Positions 1 to 7,400 of a stretch of 8,410 nucleotides of DNA are shown piece after piece; the first letter of the stretch is position 1; each line of letters begins with the position of its first letter. Source of the stretch: Spirochaetaceae bacterium. Lineage in GTDB: Bacteria; Spirochaetota; Spirochaetia; Treponematales; Breznakiellaceae. Location: contig JAIRMY010000242.1 of NCBI GenBank assembly GCA_031258335.1, forward strand, positions 1 through 8,410. The letters run 5' to 3'. Both the position numbers and the translations under genes were made by a program. A model generated the notes under the pieces. The model saw only the letters and a list, made by a program, of their open reading frames with translations. It made no database searches and was not told the DNA's origin.

Positions 1-1
1 C

Positions 2-265
2 CGAAAAAGGCTTGAAGATGGAGAGGGTATGCTGTTTATCTATGAACGCGATCAGATACTTTCGTTTTGGATGAAGAACACACTCATCCCGCTGTCAATC
101 GCGTTTATTAGCAGCGACGGGCACATACTTGAAATCAGGGATATGAGTCCGCAAAGCCTTAGTCCGGTAAAATCGAGCCGCTCGGCGCGTTTCGCGCTGG
201 AAGTTCCGCAGAACTGGTTTACCCGGGCAAACATAACTCCGGGCTGCGTCGTACAGTTTCAATAA
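2..265 (+). CDS. DUF192 family protein, 5'-truncated by the window edge
   Basis: This is the C-terminal 87 residues of a DUF192 protein. The frame is open from base 2 to a TAA at 263-265, so the true start lies left of the window; the ATG at 29 is an internal methionine. The family signature is clear: a basic segment followed by GEGMLFIYE, then SFWMKNTLIPLSIAFI, a short turn, an I-x-x-I-x-x-M-x-P strand, and the closing ARFALEVPQNWF and ITPGCVVQF blocks. DUF192 proteins are small beta-rich domains of roughly 110-160 residues, often exported or lipid-anchored, with no agreed function. Whether this one has a signal peptide cannot be seen. It converges on the HD gene with only 10 bp between the two stop codons. 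Family assignment is secure; function is unknown. Confidence 0.88.
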   Translation, partial: RKRLEDGEGMLFIYERDQILSFWMKNTLIPLSIAFISSDGHILEIRDMSPQSLSPVKSSRSARFALEVPQNWFTRANITPGCVVQFQ

Positions 266-275
266 CGCAGCGCCG

Positions 276-1565
276 TTAGTCGAACACGGAGGAAAAGACA
301 CGGTTAAGCGCCGTGATAAAAAGTTCTTCGCCGTGATAGACATCCCTGTCTATGAAGACACGGACAACGCGGAGGGTTCTGGCGCAAGTCTCCGTAGTTT
401 CACCGGAAAAAAAACTCATACTCTCGTTGAACGGGCAGTTTCGGCCCCGTATAAAGAGTCCGGTTTCAAACGAAAACGGTTCAGGCACGTCAATAATCAG
501 AGCCGCCGGATCAATCTTTCTCCCTGTTTCCAAAAAAAGGGCGCGGGCAAGTTTTTTTTCATAGACCGGGCGCTTGATTATATCGTTAAGCCCCTGTTGC
601 GCGGCGCCGCCTAACCCGTAGAACGGAAATTCGGCGGCAAGGGCAAACATCTGCCCCTCGTAAGCGCGCGCACCAATGGCGAACAAGGGATGCCCGTGTT
701 CCAGCATCCGCGTCATCAGGCTAAAAAGCCCCATATCACTGAGATTGTACAGATCCCCGGCGGATAAAAAACCTTCGATGAGTCCATCGAGCAACGGTTT
801 TTTGACCATTGCGGTTGCGCATCGCACAGAACGATGCCAGTAAACTGAGCGGTACATCATGTACTTTGAAAAAAGTATGGATTCCATACCCGGAATACCC
901 CGTTCATCTATGTCCACGCCCCTTTCTGGATGGGGATAGAGCATGGAAAAGATAAAATCTATGTCTTGAGTGCCGTAGGGAACGCCGCAATAGCGGGCAT
1001 CGCGGTTTAGATAGTCAAGTTTGTCGGGGTCAAGGCTGCCGGAAAGCAGTTTCCGGTAAAAAAGTATTTCGCTGTCGCCTTTAGCGTCTATTGTCGGATC
1101 AACTATGGCCGCGGTAACGCAGGGGTCGCCTCCCGCGCTCGCGATGATAGACGCCACAGGTTCGGCGCGTATAAGACGGCCTGAAAGTTCCTCGTGCGGG
1201 GCAAGCGGCAGTTCTTTCAGGGAGTGAGCGTAGGGAAAATGCCCGGCATCATGCAGAAGCGCCGCGCAAAGCATGGAACGTATGCCGCGAAACGAAAGCC
1301 ATTCCGCCGCCCCTCTGTCGCAGAGTACCGAGAGCATACGCCGCGTCAGATGGTAAACGCCGAGAGAATGGGCTGCCCGCGTATGCGTAGCGCCGGGATA
1401 GCGGAAATTTGCCGGCCCAAGCTGGGCTATACGATGCAGCCTTACGAAAGCGCCGGCGCGCGTAAGCGCCTCAAGCTCCTTCGTCAAATAAATATGCCCC
1501 CACAGCGCATCCCGTACCGGTTCTGTAAAACCTTCGCGCAACGCGGCTTCTACGACGTTTTTCAT
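276..1565 (-). CDS. HD-domain phosphohydrolase, SAMHD1/dGTPase-like
   Basis: A 429-residue HD-superfamily metal-dependent phosphohydrolase. Seen directly: a substrate-side block at about residues 21-58 (LWGHIYLTKELEAL, then VRLHRIAQLGPANFRYPGA), R63-x-x-H66-SLG, the H105-D106 pair in LLHDAGHFPYAHS, H124-E125, and DKLDY..RD at 181-189. In SAMHD1 the equivalent positions are the Arg/His of RFEHSLG, the HD pair, and Asp/Lys/Asp/Tyr/Asp of DKWDYFARD, which bind metal and dNTP. All are present, so an active enzyme is likely. Known relatives hydrolyse dNTPs to nucleoside plus triphosphate, but some act on other nucleotides, so the substrate is inferred only. The C-terminal part (about 330-429) is less recognisable. 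The start is supported by AAAGG at 1572-1576, 6 nt upstream of the ATG. It is the last gene of the minus-strand run, 32 bp after the propeller gene. Three runs of eight A/T (407-414, 552-559, and 1601-1608 just outside) occur here, without breaking the frame. Confidence 0.85.
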   Translation of the reverse strand: MKNVVEAALREGFTEPVRDALWGHIYLTKELEALTRAGAFVRLHRIAQLGPANFRYPGATHTRAAHSLGVYHLTRRMLSVLCDRGAAEWLSFRGIRSMLCAALLHDAGHFPYAHSLKELPLAPHEELSGRLIRAEPVASIIASAGGDPCVTAAIVDPTIDAKGDSEILFYRKLLSGSLDPDKLDYLNRDARYCGVPYGTQDIDFIFSMLYPHPERGVDIDERGIPGMESILFSKYMMYRSVYWHRSVRCATAMVKKPLLDGLIEGFLSAGDLYNLSDMGLFSLMTRMLEHGHPLFAIGARAYEGQMFALAAEFPFYGLGGAAQQGLNDIIKRPVYEKKLARALFLETGRKIDPAALIIDVPEPFSFETGLFIRGRNCPFNESMSFFSGETTETCARTLRVVRVFIDRDVYHGEELFITALNRVFSSVFD

Positions 1566-1571
1566 GCTATA

Positions 1572-1576
1572 CCTTT
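1572..1576 (-). promoter_or_regulatory. Shine-Dalgarno site of the HD phosphohydrolase gene
   Basis: AAAGG on the minus strand sits 6 nt before the ATG at 1565. It is the best placed ribosome binding site in the window and fixes the start of the HD gene. It lies in the 32-bp gap after the preceding stop, so the gene can be translated independently of its upstream neighbour. Confidence 0.6.
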
Positions 1577-1597
1577 AATCGAATGAACCGGACAGAG

Positions 1598-2695
1598 TCA
1601 TTTTTTTTCGATTTTGAACGAAGCAAGGGCGCTTTTTCCGCCTATTAACAGATCGGAACTCCGGCGCGACAAAAACGTATGTTCGCTGTTGAACGGGGCT
1701 TCTATCATAACTATGTCTGGAAATTTAACCCCTACCAATTTTTTTTCTTTTTGATTTTTGGAACTTACAAGAAATATCATCTCGTCATCCCCGTTTCCAT
1801 CAAGCGCGGCAATCTCGCCGTCCAAAGGAATACGGTAACTTGAACGTGATTTCATGTCGTATATTCCCAATCCGTTTTCCCGTTCAAAAACAACTTTACT
1901 GCTCTCGTCAATAAACATGACAAACACGTTGCGCCGCAGCCCCTCTTCAAGAAATTCATGAAATGTAATCCTCCATGTCAGGCCAAACTGTTCAAACAAG
2001 ATGAAACGCTGTTTATCCAGCCCCGCAACGATGGCAATTTTTTTACCATCCTTCGACAGAGCGCAACCGTAGACACCCGCTATACGTGAACCGGAAGGCT
2101 CGGAAAAGTAAACGCGCTTTCCGTTGTCGTCTATCAATTCAATCGCTCCGTCCAGAGTCCCCGCCAAAAAAACTCCCGCCGCTGCGTCTACACAGGTTAC
2201 CGTAGAGGCAAAATCATAGGTCCAGGCGGCATCCACTATCCTCGCCGCCCCGCCTGAAACCGTTTTTAACCGTGAAACGGAGTTTTGCTCCTGGTGCATG
2301 ATGAAACTCCTTGAATCCAGAAAAAACGGATAACCGGCGTTGTCTTTGATGGAAAAAACGGTCGTGTTATAGGTATCCTTTACCTCTATATCCGTTGCCT
2401 CCGCGTCGTACTCCGCCCAAAAATAATCCGACAGCGAAACATAATCTTTTTTAACTCTTTTTACGCTGAAACGACCCTCCGGCGAAACATAACCAAAGTA
2501 ATCGCCCAGTTCAAACGGTATCATCAATTCACTGCCCGAATCAGGCGCATACTGCTCGTATTCAGTTTCAAGTGAATTTATCCAGTTCATAGACAGCACC
2601 ATTTCTTCCGGAACCGGCGCCGCCGCGACAAACGCATACAGGACAAGCGCGAAAACCGCTATAAATGCCGCGTACTTCTTTTTTACCCGGGTCAT
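1598..2695 (-). CDS. Exported or membrane-anchored beta-propeller-like protein
   Basis: A 365-residue protein of unknown function. The N-terminus has a basic stretch (R3, K5-K7) and a hydrophobic segment at about residues 9-26 ending in Ala-Ala-Ala-Pro. This is a signal peptide or a single membrane anchor; there is no lipobox cysteine. The rest is predicted outside the cytoplasm and is rich in beta-strand patterns typical of WD40/PQQ-like blades: residues 166-197 (V-x-C-V-D, then FLAGTLDGAIELIDDNGK), 208-235 (CALSKDGKKIAIVAG, then FILFE) and 256-290 (FVMFIDES, then GLGIYDMKSR). Blade counting by eye is rough. No catalytic motif is visible. The start is the ATG at 2695; its ribosome site is weak. 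It follows parB by 60 bp and precedes the HD gene by 32 bp. It could be a scaffold or sensor, or simply a conserved passenger of the operon. The fold is moderately supported, the function not at all. Confidence 0.7.
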   Translation of the reverse strand: MTRVKKKYAAFIAVFALVLYAFVAAAPVPEEMVLSMNWINSLETEYEQYAPDSGSELMIPFELGDYFGYVSPEGRFSVKRVKKDYVSLSDYFWAEYDAEATDIEVKDTYNTTVFSIKDNAGYPFFLDSRSFIMHQEQNSVSRLKTVSGGAARIVDAAWTYDFASTVTCVDAAAGVFLAGTLDGAIELIDDNGKRVYFSEPSGSRIAGVYGCALSKDGKKIAIVAGLDKQRFILFEQFGLTWRITFHEFLEEGLRRNVFVMFIDESSKVVFERENGLGIYDMKSRSSYRIPLDGEIAALDGNGDDEMIFLVSSKNQKEKKLVGVKFPDIVMIEAPFNSEHTFLSRRSSDLLIGGKSALASFKIEKK

Positions 2696-2755
2696 TCCGT
2701 TTATCTTAGTGATTTATCGCGTCAGTGTTAATACCGCCTAGAGCGCAAAGTCACC

Positions 2756-3640
2756 TCACCCGGTAATCACTTCGTAGATTCTTTTTAAGTCTTCCGCGTT
2801 AAAGTAGTCTATACGGATACTGCCTTTGTCAAGCGAGCCGTCTATAGACACTTTACTGCCCAGCGTTTCTATCAGTTTTTGCGTGATGGCGTTTAGCTCG
2901 GGGTCTGAATTTTTGGGCGGATTATTGGCGGGCGGCTTTTCTACTGTGTCAGAAACACGGTTTAACGAGGCTGCCCGCTTTTCCGCCTCGCGCACGGAAA
3001 AACCTTCTTTTACTATCTCTGAAAAAAGCCGCTGCTGCGCCTCTGCCGAGTCTATAGATAAGATAGCGCGGGCGTGGCCCGCCGTGATGCCGCCGCTTAT
3101 CAGCGCCTCCTGCATCACGGGCGGCAGTTTCAAGAGCCGCATCGCGTTAGACAAGGTTGAACGTTTTTTGCCGACGCGGTTTGCCGCGTTATCCTGTGAA
3201 ATGTTTGCCGTTTCCATCAAATGTTTATAGGCGTTGGCTTCTTCTATCGGGTTAAGGTCAGAACGCTGAATGTTTTCGACAAGGGCTACCGATATGCGCT
3301 GTTCATCGCTGAATTTGCGTACTATGGCGGGAATCTCAGGAAGTCCCGCCATACGCGCCGCACGGGTCCGCCTTTCACCGGTGATTATCGTATACGAGCC
3401 GTCATCATTTTCTTCCACGATGATGGGCTGTATCACCCCGTGCTGTTTGATAGATTCCGCCAATTCATGCAGCGCTTCTTCGTCAAAATTCTTGCGTGGC
3501 TGATCAGGGCTCGCTGCGATTTTATTCAACGGCAGCATAATATCGCCGGTACGCCCGGCAAGTTTATCGACTCCTTCATCGATTCCTATAGGGAGCAGCG
3601 CGTCTATTCCGTGTCCTAATCCAAATTTAATCCCTGCCAT
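2756..3640 (-). CDS. parB: Chromosome-partitioning protein ParB (Spo0J family)
   Basis: A 294-residue ParB with all expected parts. The N-terminal FGLGHGIDALLP matches the GLGxGLDALI motif that contacts ParA. Residues 33-108 form the ParB/Srx-type CTP-binding domain, with QPRKNFD (47-53), HGVIQPIIV (67-75) and GERRTRAARMAGL (88-100), the arginine-rich CTP site. ENIQR and NPIEEA follow at 122-135. A helix-turn-helix lies at about 147-171, with GHARAIL at 188-194. A proline/asparagine linker (about 232-247) leads to the C-terminal dimerisation region ending GSIRIDYFNAEDLKRIYEVI. By family knowledge it binds parS, loads as a CTP-gated clamp, and stimulates ParA ATPase during origin segregation. 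The ATG at 3640 lies inside parA, overlapping it by 14 nt, which implies translational coupling. The length is typical of chromosomal ParB. Confidence 0.96.
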   Translation of the reverse strand: MAGIKFGLGHGIDALLPIGIDEGVDKLAGRTGDIMLPLNKIAASPDQPRKNFDEEALHELAESIKQHGVIQPIIVEENDDGSYTIITGERRTRAARMAGLPEIPAIVRKFSDEQRISVALVENIQRSDLNPIEEANAYKHLMETANISQDNAANRVGKKRSTLSNAMRLLKLPPVMQEALISGGITAGHARAILSIDSAEAQQRLFSEIVKEGFSVREAEKRAASLNRVSDTVEKPPANNPPKNSDPELNAITQKLIETLGSKVSIDGSLDKGSIRIDYFNAEDLKRIYEVITG

Positions 3641-4403
3641 ACTTGTCTTCTGTAAACCGCATCAACTCATTTGCCAAATTTTTATAAGCCAGAGCGCCCT
3701 GACAGGCCGCATCATACTTTGAGATTGGCAACCCATGCGACGGAGCCTCGGATAAGCGGACGTTGCGTGGGATAATGGTGGAAAACACTCTATCTTTGAA
3801 GTATACGCCAACGTGCTTAACCACCTGCTGGGCAAGGCGCGTCCGCTGGTCGTACATTGTAAAAAATATGCCGTCTATGGCAAGGTCTGGATTTATACTC
3901 TGCTGTATGCGTTTTATCGTTTGGAGCAGCATACTTAAACCTTCAAGGGCAAAATACTCGCATTGCATGGGAATGAGTACGCCGTTGGCGGCGGCAAGCC
4001 CATTCAGGGTAAGCACGCCGAGGGAGGGCGGGCAGTCAATCAGTATGTAATCATATATTTTTGCCAAAGGTAGAAGCGCTTTCTTTAGAAATTGGTCGTA
4101 GCGTTTTTGGTTGATAAGTTCTACCGTCGCCCCGGAAAGGTCCATACTCGCGGGTATAATTGAAAGACCATCGCAGACTGTTTTTTTTACCGCCTGTTCC
4201 ACAGGAATTTTGCCGGAAATCACCTCGTAGATGCCGTTTTTTTCAGATTTTATGCCTATCCCGCTGGAAAGATTTGCCTGTGAATCAAAGTCAACCAACA
4301 GGACATTTTTTCCGCTTTCGGCCATGTATGCGCCTATATTTAACGCGGATGTCGTTTTTCCAACTCCGCCTTTTTGATTAACAAAAACAAAGATTCTTCT
4401 CAT
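3627..4403 (-). CDS. parA: Chromosome-partitioning ATPase ParA (Soj family)
   Basis: A 258-residue ParA/MinD-type ATPase without an N-terminal DNA-binding extension, matching the short chromosomal Soj type. Visible motifs: the deviant Walker A KGGVGKTT at 11-18 with its signature lysine K11, Walker A' DFDSQAN at 38-44, Walker B LIDCPPSLG at 121-129, and the basic RNVRLSEAPSHG region near the C-terminus, linked in relatives to DNA binding and dimer function. ATP-bound dimers coat the nucleoid, and ParB triggers hydrolysis to drive segregation. The ATG at 4403 is the only plausible start, because no other start codon is in frame just upstream. It lies 11 bp after the stop of the GH13 gene, whose final codons supply an AAAGGTGG sequence. 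It overlaps parB by 14 nt. Nothing is missing or odd in the protein itself; its partner upstream is the unusual part. Confidence 0.97.
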   Translation of the reverse strand: MRRIFVFVNQKGGVGKTTSALNIGAYMAESGKNVLLVDFDSQANLSSGIGIKSEKNGIYEVISGKIPVEQAVKKTVCDGLSIIPASMDLSGATVELINQKRYDQFLKKALLPLAKIYDYILIDCPPSLGVLTLNGLAAANGVLIPMQCEYFALEGLSMLLQTIKRIQQSINPDLAIDGIFFTMYDQRTRLAQQVVKHVGVYFKDRVFSTIIPRNVRLSEAPSHGLPISKYDAACQGALAYKNLANELMRFTEDKYGRD

Positions 4404-4414
4404 GCCGCTTACAA

Positions 4415-7400
4415 CTATCCACCTTTCTTTGACGGCGGCTTCTTTGCTGCGGCCGTCTTTTGGGGGGCGGCGTTCTCTTCCCCGGCAGGTTTCTTGACCG
4501 GCGCGGGTTTCGTTCTTCCGGCGGCGGCTTTCTTGGCAGAGGCTTTTCCGCCCAGCGCCTTGATGAGTTCAAACAGTTTGTAGCCTGACTTCTGTTCCGC
4601 GCCGTAAAGTTCCGCGATCATGGCGCTGATAGTATCCATATCAGCGTAAGCCGCCGCGACTGCCGCCGTGTAGAACAGAACCTCTTCAAACGCCTCTTTG
4701 TTGAACCAGATTACGCCTTCCCATTCGTTTACGCCGGTCAAACGGCGGAAATCCTCCGAATCATGGACTCTTTGCAGTATGGCAAGGGCGGTTACAAGGT
4801 CTGCTTTCCCCGGCGTAAGGCGGCGGGTAAAAGCCTTTGCGATTTCTATAAAACGGTATGCCGCCCCGCCGTCCATGCCCAGCGCTTCAAAACATTCACG
4901 CAACTTGCGGTCAAGATGCCAGAATTCAAACAGGGTAACGGCCTCCGCTCCGGCTGCGTTCTTCCCGGCAAGCGGCAGACACAGGCTGATTACGCTGTAA
5001 CCGTAGATAAAGGCGTTAAGCTGTAATCCGTTTGCGAGTTTGTCCGTGAGTTCGGCGGCAAAACCGCTTTTTTGGGTCGAAGCAGACTTGAAAAACGCGG
5101 AATAACGAGCTATAGTCTTTTCCCACTCCTTGACCGCGGTTTTCACGTTTATAGCGGCGACCCGTTTGCCTCCGGCAAACGGGTCATACTCCGCTTCCTT
5201 GCGGAATTCTTTCGCCGCCTCCAAGAATCTTTCCACCGCCGCCGTTGTTTCCGCGTCCGGCCCATCTCTTTCGCCTGAAAAAACTTTCCGCGCATCCTCA
5301 ATCCGCTCTAGACTGAAAAGTTCGCAGAAGGGTCCAAAAATCTCGTCTAACAACATATCTTCCAAAGCCTCCCCGGGGTCTTTCATTCCAGCCCCGTTTA
5401 ATTCGGCGTGGAGACGCGCCCATGTCGAAAAATCGCCGTCCTCCACCTCGTATATGTCCAAATAAACCTGAGCCTCATAACCTGAAAGGCGCACAAAAAG
5501 CCCCTTCTCAAATATATCCTTGCTCGACCGTATAATCCACTGCCCGCGCCGCGCATCGCGTAACAGGACGAAGTAATGCGGATCATTGCACAGCAATAGC
5601 GCCTCCGCAAGACTGTCCCCGCGATGAGTCCCGCCATCCTTTTGCTGAATATCCACGCAGCCTGAATTTAACCAGCCCGCCGCCTCGTAATACGAATTGT
5701 TATACAGTACCAGCGCCCTGTCCATCTCAACACGGTTTGTATAGGCAAAGACATTTTCGTTTACACGACCATCCTGCCACAGATCAAACAGACAAAAATG
5801 GGTGCTGCCGGAGAACAGCATACGCCGTTTCATCAGCGGGAAAATCTCCCGTTCATGCCTTTCGATAAGATAACCGTCCGGTTTTTCGTCACGGTAGGCC
5901 CTGCGGTACTCCATCCCGTACTTTTCCTCGTAACCCTCAATTTGACCGTGCCCGAACATGGGCAAGCCCGGCATCGTTACCATCAGCGTACATATACCAA
6001 AGTATTTATCCCCCTTGCCAAACTGCGCGGCGGCGGTCTCCTCGTCAGGGTTGTTCATAAAGTTTACAAAGCGTTTTAAGATTTCCGAGTCGAAAGCAAG
6101 CGTGTTTTTTATCGTGTCGCGGTACTTCTGGTTTTCCTCGTTTTTGAGCATATTCATGAACGCCGAGTTGTAGACGCGGTGCATCCCCAGCGTGCGGACA
6201 AAGTAGCCCTCCATCATCCAGAATGCCTCCGCGAGGAGCAGCGTATTAGGCGCTTCCTCGGCGCAACGGTCAACAACTTCCCGCCAGAATTCATTGGGTA
6301 TGCGGCGGTTAAACTCCTCGGTGGAGACAGCGTGTTCGGCTCGGCTCGCTATGTCCCCGCCGCGACCGGGCTCCGGGTACCATAACCTCTGAATGTGCCG
6401 CTTTGCCAGCGTCATCGCCGCGTCGAAGCGCACTATAGAAAACTGCCGGCATACGCCGATTATAGTCCGTATCACAGCTTCCCGCGCTTCGGGGTTGAGG
6501 AAGTCTATCTGCGCCGTGTCGTTCCAAGGCATGGAAGTTCCATCGTTCCCGTGGTATATGTACCTATGCCTGTCCGTCCTCCTGTCGTAGTGGTGAAAGA
6601 CGACGGCGCAGTCCGAGTTGTCGTAGTAGTGGTCTTCAATCTGGACGACTATGTCCGGGTGATTAGCAAGGTTACCGCTGCCGTAGGAGTATTGGGGGTA
6701 AGGTGGGCTGTCAAGCTGGAGGAAGCGGTCGGGATTCTCCACTATCCATTTTGAGTCTATGCCTGTATGATTGGGTACCATGTCGCTTCCTAGCCTTATG
6801 CCCCGGCGCATACAGCGGTCGCGCAGGTTACGAAGCGCCTCCCAGCCGCCAAGTTCCCGGGCTATGTCGTAGTCGTACAGGCTGTAGGCGCTCGCCGCCG
6901 CTTCGGGGTTGCCCTTCCACTGCTTTATCGTGCGCGAGGCGGAGCTCCGCTCCCAAAGCCCTATCAGCCAGAGACCTGTAAACCCGCGCCGCGCAAGCTG
7001 GTCAAGCTCCTCATCGGGAATCTCGTCCAGTTTTTGTATGTCCCGCCCGTACTTTTGGCTCAACTGCCAGAGCCAAACCAGCGTACTCTTTGCCATGAGC
7101 ACGGTGCGCGGCATCCATTCTAAATCCTGACTAAAATTTTCGTACTCGTTCTGTGAATAGGCGTAACTGTACGCCTCTGTGGGGCCGGGCGCGCCGTTCC
7201 AATGCGGCTTTTCCTCCTCGCGTATCACGTCCATACCGGTAAGAAGGCGGGGTAAAAAGTCCGAAAGCATGAGTCCCCAGCGTTCCCGCATCCATTTAAG
7301 CTGACCCTCAAGCGAGTCGGGGCAGGCGAGAGCGGGGGCGCGGAGCAAGTCGTAGAGGTTCTGACCGCTAGGGCCAAAAGGCTGACATTCCGCAAGGTAG

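Noticed and set aside
396..411. parS-like sequence AGTTTCACCGGAAAAA within the HD gene
   Set aside because: It matches the parS consensus TGTTTCACGTGAAACA at only 12 of 16 positions and lacks the central CACGTG core; it is explained by codons of the HD protein.
1194..1586. 130-aa plus-strand open frame opposite the HD gene
   Set aside because: It overlaps the conserved HD motifs on the other strand and its translation looks like an antisense frame with no domain.
1601..1608. A8 run (minus strand) just before the stop of the propeller gene as a slippage site
   Set aside because: It encodes Glu-Lys-Lys at the extreme C-terminus, and similar runs occur elsewhere in the window; slippage would change only the last residues.
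2696..2755. Possible internal promoter between parB and the propeller gene
   Set aside because: The 60-bp gap contains TTGCGC and AT-rich words, but no pair of boxes with acceptable spacing and match.
3068..3082. GCGGGC-GTG-GCCCGC inverted repeat in parB
   Set aside because: A 6-bp GC stem inside the conserved GHARAIL codons; protein constraint and base composition explain it.
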